From assembly GCA_902773835.1 (NCBI GenBank), contig CACYFZ010000014.1:1-59010 (forward strand): DNA of 59,010 nt. Direction: 5' to 3'. Positions 27,351 through 35,974 of the stretch are shown one piece after another. Source of the DNA: an uncultured Eubacteriales bacterium. Its GTDB lineage: Bacteria; Bacillota; Clostridia; Peptostreptococcales; Anaerovoracaceae. The notes beneath the pieces are model-generated. The model was not told the origin of the DNA, did no database searches, and saw only the letters and a program-made list of their open reading frames with translations. The position numbers and the translations under genes were made by a program. Position 1 is the first letter of the stretch. Each line of letters opens with the position of its first letter.

Positions 27351-27973
27351 CCGATGTCAGCATTTACCAGCTTGCCTATGAGTTCATCGGCTCTTCCTTT
27401 GAAAAAACCGTGCTTATAGTATCCGATAGACACAGTCAAATCGCTTTTTACGGCAATTTCGGCTTCGCCTGTGTCTCCGTTCATCCCGCTGTTTATGTCT
27501 GCGGAGATGATGTGCGCGCCTTTTTTACCCGCCTCGTTGATCCTGTTAATTGCATCTGTAACATTCTCTCTCGGTACACCTTTGAACCCTGTGCCCAGTA
27601 TGCAATCTACTATTACATCATAATTTTTAAAGTCGCAAATGGCCGCATCTGTTTCTTTGACCTCAGCTTCTTTACACCGGTTGTAGTAATATAATCCGTC
27701 CTCAGAAAACTTCTCGGAAATCCGAAGCAGTGTAACGTCCAGGCCTTTAGCCTGCATTATTTCTGCCAGCGCGTAGCCATCGCCTCCGTTATTTCCGCTT
27801 CCGCAAACAATGAGGGTTCTCTTATGCGACCAGCCCGGGTCGTATGCATCAAATATGCCCTGCGCTGCTCTTTGCATAAGCTCCTTAGACGGAGTCCCTT
27901 TTTCAATTGTATATTTGTCTGCCTCCCGCATTTCTTCTACTGAAATAACAGGCTGTGAATATTCATTATTCAT
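27326..27973 (-). CDS. nnrE: NAD(P)H-hydrate epimerase
   Basis: The YjeF N-terminal domain protein epimerises damaged NAD(P)H hydrate so that it can be repaired. Seen in 215 residues: EMREADKYTIEKG, ELMQRAAQG, the VCGSGNNGGDGYALA nucleotide loop (near 58-72), the DCILGTGFKG motif and SADINSGMNGDTG. The partner dehydratase domain (YjeF C-terminal) is absent here and must lie elsewhere or be missing. The C-terminal eight residues are encoded by the inserted repeat. Confidence 0.92.
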   Translation of the reverse strand: MNNEYSQPVISVEEMREADKYTIEKGTPSKELMQRAAQGIFDAYDPGWSHKRTLIVCGSGNNGGDGYALAEIMQAKGLDVTLLRISEKFSEDGLYYYNRCKEAEVKETDAAICDFKNYDVIVDCILGTGFKGVPRENVTDAINRINEAGKKGAHIISADINSGMNGDTGEAEIAVKSDLTVSIGYYKHGFFKGRADELIGKLVNADIGPTDDLMS

Positions 27974-27987
27974 TTTTCTGTCACCTT

Positions 27988-28467
27988 TTATAGTTCAAGG
28001 TAATAAGGACATATATTCTCATAATGCCCGTCTTTCATTCTAAATCCCCTCGGAATTGTTCCCAGCTGTGTAAAGCCCAGCCGTTCGTACAGGTGCCTTG
28101 CTTGAATATTAGTCTCTACCACAGCATTAAACTGCAAGACACTGAATCCAAGCTCTTTTCCGATCCTTAAGCTGTCCAGGACAAGCTGCTCTCCGATATG
28201 ATTTCCCCGCATTTCGGATAATACTGCATAACTTGCATTGCATATATGACCGCACCTGCCCACATTGTTGGGATGCAGGATGTACAAGCCGAGAATATCT
28301 CCGTCATTATCCGCCACTCCGCAGTAACTCTGGGAAGCAAAGAACTCTGCTCCTGTCTCAGCATCCAGCAGATCTTCCTGCGGGAACGCTATACCTTCCT
28401 CGACCACTTCGTTCCATATAGCGATCATTTTGAGTATATCACTTGGGTTATATTCTCTGATAATCAT
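27988..28467 (-). CDS. GNAT family N-acetyltransferase
   Basis: This GNAT-fold protein of about 159 residues has an acetyl-CoA loop, YAVLSEMRGNHIGEQLVLDSL, near the middle and the typical C-terminal ARHLYERLGFTQLGTIPRGFRMKDG. I use the ATG at 28467 (GGAG upstream) in place of the GTG at 28515. The C-terminal pattern is that of small-molecule or phosphinothricin-type acetyltransferases. The substrate is unknown. It probably belongs with nnrE, 14 bases on. Confidence 0.8.
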   Translation of the reverse strand: MIIREYNPSDILKMIAIWNEVVEEGIAFPQEDLLDAETGAEFFASQSYCGVADNDGDILGLYILHPNNVGRCGHICNASYAVLSEMRGNHIGEQLVLDSLRIGKELGFSVLQFNAVVETNIQARHLYERLGFTQLGTIPRGFRMKDGHYENICPYYLEL

Positions 28468-28589
28468 ATATCTATGCTCCGCCTCGTATATATTACGACA
28501 TATCTCGATTTGCACATTTAACTCAAGAAGTATATCACATTATGAGTTCGCTAAAGGAAGTCAATGTACCTTTTAGTTGTAATCATATA

Positions 28590-30101
28590 TTATGAACCCA
28601 AATTTAATATTATTAATACGAGCAGTGTTGACAATGCAAGCAATATGTTTACTATGCTCATTATCACCCATAAACCGCGGCTGCATTTCTTACCTTCTGT
28701 TTCACGGCACATCATCCGTACCTGCAGCATTAAAACAGGTACACATGCATAGATAAACGGATTAAGGAGCATCGGTGTGAAAAAGCTTGATAGAGTTTTT
28801 ATATTTGCTACAGCACCGGCAGCGCCGATTGCAACTCCTATAAGCGCGATTATCCAGGCCGCTCTCAGTTTTTCATTTATTGACGTCAGCCTTTCCGGAA
28901 GCTTTCTGAAGCGTATAGTATATACTCCTGTCAGGATAACAATCACTGATGCTACGCACCAAAGTATGCCCATGAAAACGGACGCCACATTTGTATTCTG
29001 ATATATATCAATCAGGAAATGACTTGACAGGTTTGAAACCACAGGCATTAAAACAGATAATATCAGGCTGATTGTTCCCGCGATCAGCATCAGTATTCCG
29101 AGGAAGACAGCTTTTCCTCTGCTGACTGAAAGCGCAATGCCCTCATCGGAAGGAACGTATGCTGTTGTTTCAGCCTCCTTCTTGCGAGCAGGAAGTATAT
29201 CTCCGTCGTCTCTGAAGCAGCGGCTCTTTATCTTCTGACCCATCCTTCCCCAAGTTGACTCAATGGCGCCGGTCGGGCATGCTGCCATACAGGATCCGCA
29301 TCGAATGCAGTCGGGACTGTTCGGCGTTTCAAATGTCCTTATGTCCATGCCGCAGGCCTTTTGGCATGTGGCACATGAAACGCATTTTTCCTTGTCAATC
29401 ACAAGTCTGTAACTTGATATCGGATTGAACAGACCGTAAATTGCGCCCAGCGGGCAGAGGTACTTGCAGAAAGGACGGTAATAGAAAATCGCGAGCACCG
29501 TAATGGCAAGCAGTATGAATAGCTTCCAGAAGAAGCGAGCCCCTACTGCGGCACGAAGGCCTGAATTTACCGCGACCAGAGGGATGGCACCCAGCAGCAT
29601 TCCGCTCGGGCAAATCCACTCACAGAACCACGGCATACTCGCCCCGGTAACATCCAGCATCAGCGAAACCAGCAGGATCGGAAAAACTACGAGTATGACA
29701 TAACGCAGATATTTCAGGTATCTGTGACCCGGCATGTTTTTCTTTTTTCCTTTCACTTTTATCCTGTACATCAGATCCTGAAACAGGCCGAACGGGCACA
29801 TCCATCCGCAAATCAGGCGACCGAACAGCACACCCATCGCGGATATCATACCGAACACATAAAGAGATACGCGGTATGATGCATTTCCGAGTACGGCCTG
29901 AAGCGCACCCATAGGGCACGACCCAAGAGCACCCGGGCATGAATAACAGTTCAAGCCCGGCAGGCAAATCACCTTCGTATTTCCGTTGAAGATCATGCCT
30001 TTGGTATATCCCCTGACATATCCGTTCGTCAGAACGAACCAGGCGGCCTGAAACCACAGGCGTATGCGGCTTTGTTTTTTAATACTATTCTCTCTGTCCA
30101 T
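28590..30101 (-). CDS. Polytopic 4Fe-4S membrane protein (NapH/NosR-like)
   Basis: This 503-residue protein has multiple membrane segments. It has the CxxCP loops of the NapH/CcoG/NosR type (CYSCPGALGSCPMGALQ, GWMCPFGLFQD, EWICPSGMLLG, KYLCPLGAIYG). Two classical 4Fe-4S motifs follow (CVSCATCQKACG and CIRCGSCMAACPTGA), then more membrane segments. It probably passes electrons across the membrane. It is last in the run TlpA, CXXC protein, 4Fe-4S protein, which recurs in Clostridia, so delivery of reducing power to outer thiols is a reasonable inference. Confidence 0.85.
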   Translation of the reverse strand: MDRENSIKKQSRIRLWFQAAWFVLTNGYVRGYTKGMIFNGNTKVICLPGLNCYSCPGALGSCPMGALQAVLGNASYRVSLYVFGMISAMGVLFGRLICGWMCPFGLFQDLMYRIKVKGKKKNMPGHRYLKYLRYVILVVFPILLVSLMLDVTGASMPWFCEWICPSGMLLGAIPLVAVNSGLRAAVGARFFWKLFILLAITVLAIFYYRPFCKYLCPLGAIYGLFNPISSYRLVIDKEKCVSCATCQKACGMDIRTFETPNSPDCIRCGSCMAACPTGAIESTWGRMGQKIKSRCFRDDGDILPARKKEAETTAYVPSDEGIALSVSRGKAVFLGILMLIAGTISLILSVLMPVVSNLSSHFLIDIYQNTNVASVFMGILWCVASVIVILTGVYTIRFRKLPERLTSINEKLRAAWIIALIGVAIGAAGAVANIKTLSSFFTPMLLNPFIYACVPVLMLQVRMMCRETEGKKCSRGLWVIMSIVNILLALSTLLVLIILNLGS

Positions 30102-30110
30102 AGCCGCCTC

Positions 30111-30263
30111 CTAATCCAGTCCTATACACTGCATACAAATGCTTGTCGCCTTTGTAAGGACAACATTTGCCTCGCCGTTTACGATACCTGCAGCAATCAT
30201 GCACACGGCTACAGCCAGAACGGCCACTGTAATCCATTTCTTGTTCTTTTCCTTAATCTTCAT
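30111..30263 (-). CDS. CD1871A family CXXC-motif membrane protein
   Basis: This 50-residue protein is too short for most gene callers. It has a basic start, one membrane segment (about residues 11-28) and a C-terminal CMQC pair (SICMQCIGLD). Size, CXXC near the end and position between TlpA and a 4Fe-4S membrane protein match the CD1871A family. It probably relays electrons between the membrane protein and the TlpA thioredoxin. Confidence 0.8.
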   Translation of the reverse strand: MKIKEKNKKWITVAVLAVAVCMIAAGIVNGEANVVLTKATSICMQCIGLD

Positions 30264-30289
30264 CTCCAATCATCCCCACTTCTTCGATA

Positions 30290-30907
30290 TTACTGAAGTT
30301 TCTCAAGTTCGGTGTTTACGTATGCTTCCCAGTCTTCAAGATTTTTGGATCCGGCGGTTACGTCAACGAGTTTTCCTTCACTGTTAACAAAGAATGTCGT
30401 CGGAAATCCTGCGATGGTTGACCTGAAGAAATCCATGAATCCTTTATCCGGTACCAGGTTAGGGAATGTAACACCTGCATTCTGCATTAAATCTTTTGCT
30501 TTTTCCAGTTGAGCAGGCTTGATCTTACCGTCCGAATCATACAAATCCGCACACATGCCTATCAGCTTGAACTCAGAAGGATCGTACTCTTTGGATAATT
30601 TCTCCAAATCACCCATCTCTCCGAGACAAGCCGGGCATGTGGTCTCCCAGACGTTGTATGCCACAAGTTTGGTGCCTTCCAGGTCTTTCTTTGTGAACGA
30701 ATTCCCTTCAAAGTCTTCGAGATTTACAGTCTCAAAGACTGTGGTGCTCGCCCTTGACTCAATCTGATCTTCGTATCTGCCCCATGCATACGCAAAAGAA
30801 AATGACAAGATGAACATACCTATTACAGCGGCTGTCACAATCATTTTCATAGTAGACGTACACATTCGCCAGTCCTTTTTCGTTTTTCTCGAATTATTCC
30901 CCAGCAT
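30290..30907 (-). CDS. TlpA-like thioredoxin-fold disulfide reductase
   Basis: This membrane-anchored thioredoxin-fold protein has a signal/membrane segment at about residues 21-42 and active site WETTCPACLGEM with CPAC near residue 90. A cis-Pro loop follows (IAGFPTTFFVNSEGKLV). The start is ATG 30907 with AGGGGAG upstream, inside the end of the CPBP gene (14-base overlap). It acts outside the membrane on protein thiols. It is coupled to the CXXC and 4Fe-4S genes downstream. Confidence 0.87.
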   Translation of the reverse strand: MLGNNSRKTKKDWRMCTSTMKMIVTAAVIGMFILSFSFAYAWGRYEDQIESRASTTVFETVNLEDFEGNSFTKKDLEGTKLVAYNVWETTCPACLGEMGDLEKLSKEYDPSEFKLIGMCADLYDSDGKIKPAQLEKAKDLMQNAGVTFPNLVPDKGFMDFFRSTIAGFPTTFFVNSEGKLVDVTAGSKNLEDWEAYVNTELEKLQ

Positions 30908-31730
30908 AATATTGCTCCCCTTTTGTATCTTTTTTATCATTGACTATACTTTTTCTCTCCCAAACAGCATCGATGTCAGCTCTTACGGCGGGTCTGATCA
31001 TATAAAGACCTGCTATTGCAAGTGCGATATCGACAGCCGTTGCAATAATTAATCCCGTTGTAACATTTGCAGCGGTCATAACACCGCTTGACACGCTGGG
31101 ATCTGTTACAAAGCACATCCAGTCGTAAAGACCGTGCATTATTATGGTGATAAGAATGTTGCCGGTCCTTAAAAAAACGGCAGCGAAGAATATTCCCGCA
31201 CAAATTGCCGTGACAATTTGCAAAGCAACCATCATTGGTACCGATCCTGCAGCCAGGCTGCTTAAATGAATGGCACCGAAGATAATAGCCGTGATGAGTG
31301 TTATTACCAGTGGCTTATTCTTGTTTTTGAGGTATCTCATACCGATCGGTATTGTGACCCCTCTTATCATTATTTCCTCTGAAACACCTGCGCCTACGGC
31401 CATGGCAATCGCAGTTGCAGTCGGCCTGAAAACCGGTCCGTAGTCAATCAAATTGCATACGTATGAGAGTCCGAGCATAAACCAGTAAGGCACACTGAGT
31501 TTTAATACTTCATTGAAAGGTATTTCAGTTTTTAAAGCTCCTTTATATTCAGGAGAGAACCACCATTGATGTATGAACAAAATGATTGCGGCAACAGCTG
31601 CTTTCGTAAGCCACATTGATATCTCAGATTTGGCAAACATTGCTATAGATTCTACGAAAACAGTTGTGAGTATCAATGCCAATATCATTGATAACATCGG
31701 GTGATTATTGCTCAATCTGTGCTCTTTCAT
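30894..31730 (-). CDS. CPBP family intramembrane metalloprotease (copy 1)
   Basis: This membrane protein of about 278 residues has CPBP motifs GVSEEIMIRGVTI (EExxxR), FGAIH and IIMHGLYDWMCF. It is a clear paralogue of the gene at 34588-35424: both share the GVTIPIGMRY and LRTGNIL.....HG.YD.MCFVTDP segments and end RPA.RA.I.A.W. The start at ATG 31730 has GGAG upstream, chosen over 31772. The two paralogues flank a clostripain-like surface protease. Confidence 0.85.
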   Translation of the reverse strand: MKEHRLSNNHPMLSMILALILTTVFVESIAMFAKSEISMWLTKAAVAAIILFIHQWWFSPEYKGALKTEIPFNEVLKLSVPYWFMLGLSYVCNLIDYGPVFRPTATAIAMAVGAGVSEEIMIRGVTIPIGMRYLKNKNKPLVITLITAIIFGAIHLSSLAAGSVPMMVALQIVTAICAGIFFAAVFLRTGNILITIIMHGLYDWMCFVTDPSVSSGVMTAANVTTGLIIATAVDIALAIAGLYMIRPAVRADIDAVWERKSIVNDKKDTKGEQYYAGE

Positions 31731-31768
31731 AATTAACACTCCACTTATCGTTACGGATTGCGTGTATC

Positions 31769-34561
31769 TCAATGCCGGTTGTCAGTGTGGCTGAGTTTCT
31801 TCGCAAGTGCAATTATTGCTCCGGCAGATCCGATTAACATCATAAGCCATATCGTCAGATTAGATTCATCTCCTGTTTTTGCTCCCTTGCTTTTCTTAGC
31901 TTTTGACGTGCCATCTTTTGTAGGATCGTCAGAGTCATCATTGTCGTCTATGATCGGATCGTCCTTATCATCACCCGAATCATTCTTTTTCCATTCTGCC
32001 GTAAATATATGGTCCTCTGCTACCATGTACTTATCTCCCGGCTGATATTCCGACCCCTTCCAGCATACGAAAGTGTAGCCTTTACGCTTAGGGGCATCGA
32101 TGATATCAAACTCGGTTTCAAGATCTGCCTCATATTCCATGACAGCGTCGCTGCCGTCAGTCCATTTGCCGCCGTTAGGATCAAACTTCAACTCCGGTTT
32201 GATCTCATGTTTGAACTTATACATATCTGCAATCGACAGTTTGACATCGACCTTGCTTATGCCCAGTTCGGAGATCGGCGCTTTGATAAGCTTGCAGTTC
32301 TTAATATCAAAAGGAGTCGATATAGGAGCGATTATTGGCGCCTTCGGACTATTCATCAGTTCTACCGATACAGAACCAACAATGCTGTCGATATCGATCG
32401 GTTTATTATCCACAACAATGTTTTTAACATTTCCGTTTTCATCAAAAACGATCATGCCCGATTCTATCGCACCACTTTCAAAGGTGAATGATGCATAAAC
32501 CGATTTATCATCTCCGATGCTTGCGATATGCTTTGTGCCGCTTGCATCTTCAACCGCATACCATGTTCCGTCAAATCTCGGGATGCGATACGAAGATTTT
32601 TTACCTGCTATGATGTCCAGGAAAGACTCCACTTCTTCCGGATCCAGACCATCAAATACCTGCTCTCCCTCATATTCCATATATACCTCGTCGGTAAATA
32701 AGCCTTCAGGGGGATTATCCATTTTTGCAGTTAACGACACTTTAGGTACATCTATAAGACGTTTTTTTGTGTCTTTGACGTTCAAGCGGTAATAGTCCCT
32801 TCCGTCCTCGCTTTGCAGGCGGATGTCGACCTTATCATGGTCTATGACCTCGTTTTTCTGAACGTCAATTATCTCTGACAGCCATGCGTCCGTACCGGCA
32901 CCTCTGCTTTCAATAAGCGGCGAGATCAGATCCCAGACAATCTCCTGTTCCGGAGTTTCCTGCGATCTCCAATAGTCCTTCACCATATTAAGATTGACGT
33001 CCGAAGCAGGAGTACCGTTGTCGACAATTGCCGAAACAGCTGCACCTGCCTCGAATATCAGCTTAAAATCAATGACCGCTTTTCGGTATGTGGAAATAAA
33101 GTTCTTGACCTCATCGTCCTTCAAAACGCCCTCCAGCTTCTGCATCGCATCATCGTAGCTGGCGTATTCACCGTAATACCCATTGGTGACGAAAAATGCA
33201 GTCAGGCCGCTAAGCGGAACGACCGGCTCTCTTATCTCCACATTTCCATCCGTCAGATTGCGTCCTATTACGGTTTTATCCTCTTTCGAAAAGGATGTGC
33301 TCCCGGCATAGATGATTTCTTCATCACTCAGGATCGCACAGACCGCCTTTGCCGCCTCGGTATAATCATTGCTCAGATACGGATCTTCCAGGCTCTCCAG
33401 TTCATACAGATTGATCCCGAGCTGTTCAGCAAGGGTTTCCAGACTCTGAAGTGTAGGGAAAGCATATTGAAAATCGTCCTTCGTTGAGCGGATCTCATCA
33501 TAAAAGTTCTTTTCTGCAGCTTCCCGTCTCAGGATATCGGCGATAGTCTTCATGTGGCCGACTATACCGCTATTCTTTAACTTTTCTGTATCTACCATGC
33601 ACAGTGTGACAGCCTTGTTTATCGAGGATTCACCCGGATTTTGTTCAAACCAGTCAACATAAATATTAACGGTCTGACGTCCTAATTCCTTATTGTCCGC
33701 TTCGGGATTCTCCCCCAGATAATTAAGCCAGGCTGTATAATCCAAAGATGGAAACGGATCAACATCCGGGCAACCGAGATAGTAATCCGTGTAGTCCTGC
33801 ATGGCGAGAGCGATTTCAAAGTTGCCCATCATACAGCAATCGAATTCTATGATGTCGAACTTTCCTTCATTTTCTATGAAATCACTGGCTGAAATACCGC
33901 TGACGATGTCAGCGACAGGCATCTTGCTTGGATCGTATTCTCCCGATTCATCTTTTCTGTGTTCGTCAACGCCGTAGCCATAGGCAGGGCCATGGCCATG
34001 ATCCCAAAACATCAGATTATAATGCTTCGCAGGATAACGTTCATATACCCAGTCGATGAATGCTGTCAGCGTGGTCGGATCATTCATGAGCTCATCTTCA
34101 GACTTGCGGGCAGTAGGTCCGTCGCCTGTCACGCCGTCGCCATCGAGCAAGGTCATATAGCCATGTTCTTCTCCGTCCGCTTTGCCGGTCAGCTCCCATA
34201 TCTGGTTGTACTCATTGCTGATTTCCTTGATAGGATTTCCATCCTGATCCCTCAGATACTCTGACTCCATCTGCCACTGATTGGCACCGCCGGTGATCAC
34301 AATAAAGCGGATCTGCTCATTATCGAACTCCGCGTTCATGGCTTCAACAAGGTTTGCCGACGCCGCTCCGGCGGTGGTCTCCGGGTCACAGCCATCCTCG
34401 TAATACATGATCGTGCGCTTTGCTTCCGGAGCATTCTGCGATTCATCCTGTGCATATACATCAGGCAAAGACACGACGCCCAAAATGGAAACGCCGACCG
34501 CAAAGGCAATTATAAAGACCCTCGATAACCATGTCCTTTTTGTTGTACGCCCGATGTCCAT
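31769..34561 (-). CDS. Clostripain-like (C11) secreted, wall-anchored protease
   Basis: In 930 residues: signal peptide (about 11-38, ending near VYAQ), then a C11 peptidase domain with catalytic His in WDHGHG (H188) and Cys in FDCCMMG (C243). A middle region follows, then a Listeria-Bacteroides-like repeat near the C-terminus (GYTFVCWKGSEYQPG...FTAEWKK). An acidic linker and an AKTGD sorting-like signal with hydrophobic segment and basic tail complete it. The LPXTG-like motif is degenerate. The start is ATG 34561 with AAGGAG upstream. It should act on the cell surface. Confidence 0.82.
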   Translation of the reverse strand: MDIGRTTKRTWLSRVFIIAFAVGVSILGVVSLPDVYAQDESQNAPEAKRTIMYYEDGCDPETTAGAASANLVEAMNAEFDNEQIRFIVITGGANQWQMESEYLRDQDGNPIKEISNEYNQIWELTGKADGEEHGYMTLLDGDGVTGDGPTARKSEDELMNDPTTLTAFIDWVYERYPAKHYNLMFWDHGHGPAYGYGVDEHRKDESGEYDPSKMPVADIVSGISASDFIENEGKFDIIEFDCCMMGNFEIALAMQDYTDYYLGCPDVDPFPSLDYTAWLNYLGENPEADNKELGRQTVNIYVDWFEQNPGESSINKAVTLCMVDTEKLKNSGIVGHMKTIADILRREAAEKNFYDEIRSTKDDFQYAFPTLQSLETLAEQLGINLYELESLEDPYLSNDYTEAAKAVCAILSDEEIIYAGSTSFSKEDKTVIGRNLTDGNVEIREPVVPLSGLTAFFVTNGYYGEYASYDDAMQKLEGVLKDDEVKNFISTYRKAVIDFKLIFEAGAAVSAIVDNGTPASDVNLNMVKDYWRSQETPEQEIVWDLISPLIESRGAGTDAWLSEIIDVQKNEVIDHDKVDIRLQSEDGRDYYRLNVKDTKKRLIDVPKVSLTAKMDNPPEGLFTDEVYMEYEGEQVFDGLDPEEVESFLDIIAGKKSSYRIPRFDGTWYAVEDASGTKHIASIGDDKSVYASFTFESGAIESGMIVFDENGNVKNIVVDNKPIDIDSIVGSVSVELMNSPKAPIIAPISTPFDIKNCKLIKAPISELGISKVDVKLSIADMYKFKHEIKPELKFDPNGGKWTDGSDAVMEYEADLETEFDIIDAPKRKGYTFVCWKGSEYQPGDKYMVAEDHIFTAEWKKNDSGDDKDDPIIDDNDDSDDPTKDGTSKAKKSKGAKTGDESNLTIWLMMLIGSAGAIIALAKKLSHTDNRH

Positions 34562-34587
34562 ACATATTCTCCTTGCTTGTGCTCTTT

Positions 34588-35424
34588 TTAATGTTTCGCC
34601 TGATAATCCGATCCGTTTACACTCCACTTATCATCCCAGATTGCATGTATCTCTGCTCTCTTTGCAGGGCGGAGAAGATAAAGCCCCCAAATGCCTGCTA
34701 TAACGTCAACTAATACTGCAAGTATCAGTGCGCCCGTAGCTACATCGTTGGCCATAATTCCCTCTTCCAATGTAGGGTCCGTTACAAAGCACATGTAGTC
34801 ATATATGCCGTGCATGAATATCGGAATCAATATGTTTCCGGTCCTGAGATATGCAGCTATAAATAACATTCCTCCGAAAGTAGTTGCGATGCCCTGGGCA
34901 ATTCCCATCTGGATGCTCGCACCGTTCATAATGTTTCCGATGTGCATAAGGCCGAATACGAGAGCTGATATGAGCACGAGAATACCCACTCTCTTTTCAC
35001 TCTTGATATATCTCATTCCGATAGGAACGGTAACTCCTCTGAATATCGTCTCTTCGTAAAAACCTGCGGCAATTGCCATGGCAAGAGCTTCTACTGTAGG
35101 TTTGAAATAAAAGCCACTGCCTGCAAGACCGGCGAAATACGATCCGAAAAAATTAAATGCAAAAGCCAGCCATACGAAAACTAGTCCTGTCGCAAGATGA
35201 CTTGTCTTGAATACACCCTTGAACTCAGGAGCAAACCACCTTTTAAAGCCTATCATAAAGAGTACGGCGAGAACGCTGGACGCAAGGCTTTCTGCTACCT
35301 TAGGAACGCCCAAAAGTCCCGGTATAGATAAAAATAACAATGCCAGAACTGCTGCCAGGAACATAGCAACAAGCGGCGCTTTCTCGCACAATGTGTGTTT
35401 TCTTGATTTTGCTTCCTTTTTCAT
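34588..35424 (-). CDS. CPBP family intramembrane metalloprotease (copy 2)
   Basis: This 278-residue membrane protein has the motifs FYEETIFRGVTV (EExxxR), FGLMHIGN and IFMHGIYDYMCF. It is a paralogue of the protease at 30894-31730, with the same C-terminal RPAKRAEIHAIWDDK pattern. It is first gene of a minus-strand run with the clostripain-like protease 26 bases downstream. The role is unknown; peptide maturation or immunity is typical of the family. Confidence 0.85.
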   Translation of the reverse strand: MKKEAKSRKHTLCEKAPLVAMFLAAVLALLFLSIPGLLGVPKVAESLASSVLAVLFMIGFKRWFAPEFKGVFKTSHLATGLVFVWLAFAFNFFGSYFAGLAGSGFYFKPTVEALAMAIAAGFYEETIFRGVTVPIGMRYIKSEKRVGILVLISALVFGLMHIGNIMNGASIQMGIAQGIATTFGGMLFIAAYLRTGNILIPIFMHGIYDYMCFVTDPTLEEGIMANDVATGALILAVLVDVIAGIWGLYLLRPAKRAEIHAIWDDKWSVNGSDYQAKH

Positions 35425-35494
35425 TTTGATATCTCCTCACTTTTTTCTATTAGTGGATTTTGAAATCTACCTTTTTCTATTACATATTACCACG

Positions 35495-35656
35495 TTCAAG
35501 TTATGAAACAGTTATTAAAAAAATCGACCAAACCCTTGAAATCATTTCCATAATAAGCGCTGAAAAACGGGCCCGAGTATTTACTCTTTTGGGCCCGTTA
35601 AAATTTTTAGATGAACTTGTGTCCGTGACCTCGCATAATGCGAGGCCCCTTTTTTT
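35495..35656 (+). ncRNA. Candidate antisense small RNA
   Basis: A promoter-like TTGAAA (35460-35465), 17-base gap and CATATT (35483-35488) precede a gene-free stretch. It ends in a perfect CCTCGCA-TAA-TGCGAGG hairpin (35629-35645) followed by CCCC and seven T. No + strand frame is convincing. The RNA would be antisense to the 3' part of the transcript of the small peptide gene at 35709-35789, a layout known from type I toxin-antitoxin pairs. The existence of the RNA is inference. Confidence 0.35.
35561..35599 (-). terminator. Terminator of the small peptide transcript
   Basis: A 9-bp perfect GC-rich stem (AACGGGCCC / GGGCCCGTT, 35566-35599) has a nested GAGT/ACTC stem inside and is followed by five T on the minus strand. 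It lies about 110 bases after the peptide stop. The + side is also followed by TAAAATTTTT, so it may act both ways. Confidence 0.6.
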
Positions 35657-35708
35657 AATAAGCGTTAGTGTATGTCTACTAATGATTTAATGGTGTTACA
35701 GCAATTAA

Positions 35709-35789
35709 CTATTCAGGAAGATGCTCAGTGATCTTTGTCATTACTACTGCCATAACTGCTGTGTAAGCGATTGAAAAGATGATACCCAT
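35709..35789 (-). CDS. 26-residue hydrophobic peptide, candidate type I toxin or signal peptide
   Basis: The frame starts at ATG 35789 behind a very strong AAAAGGAGG at six bases' distance. It encodes 26 residues: a hydrophobic stretch (MGIIFSIAYTAVMAVVM) and a short polar end (TKITEHLPE). The longer frame to 35921 has no ribosome binding site. It stands alone between the LysR gene and the CPBP gene, with its own terminator and a possible antisense RNA. A toxin peptide or a substrate of the neighbouring CPBP proteases are the two main ideas. Confidence 0.6.
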   Translation of the reverse strand: MGIIFSIAYTAVMAVVMTKITEHLPE

Positions 35790-35974
35790 AATGTTCCTCC
35801 TTTTGATTTTTATATCTGATGACCTTTCGGTTCTTTTTTCTGATGTCAATATAACTCCAAACTTTATAAAAGAAAAATTAATAGTTTTTATGATTGATAT
35901 TAATTTTCTTAACATGTACAATAGCAGTCACTAAGTTTCTTTTGCAGATAGTAATATCAGATTAGGGAGGTGCT

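Noticed and set aside
27185..27694. 169-residue + strand frame across the 98-bp repeat
   Set aside because: It lies opposite nnrE, and the shared STRSEAPSSSLGWSERRRQQ stretch is just the repeat read in one frame.
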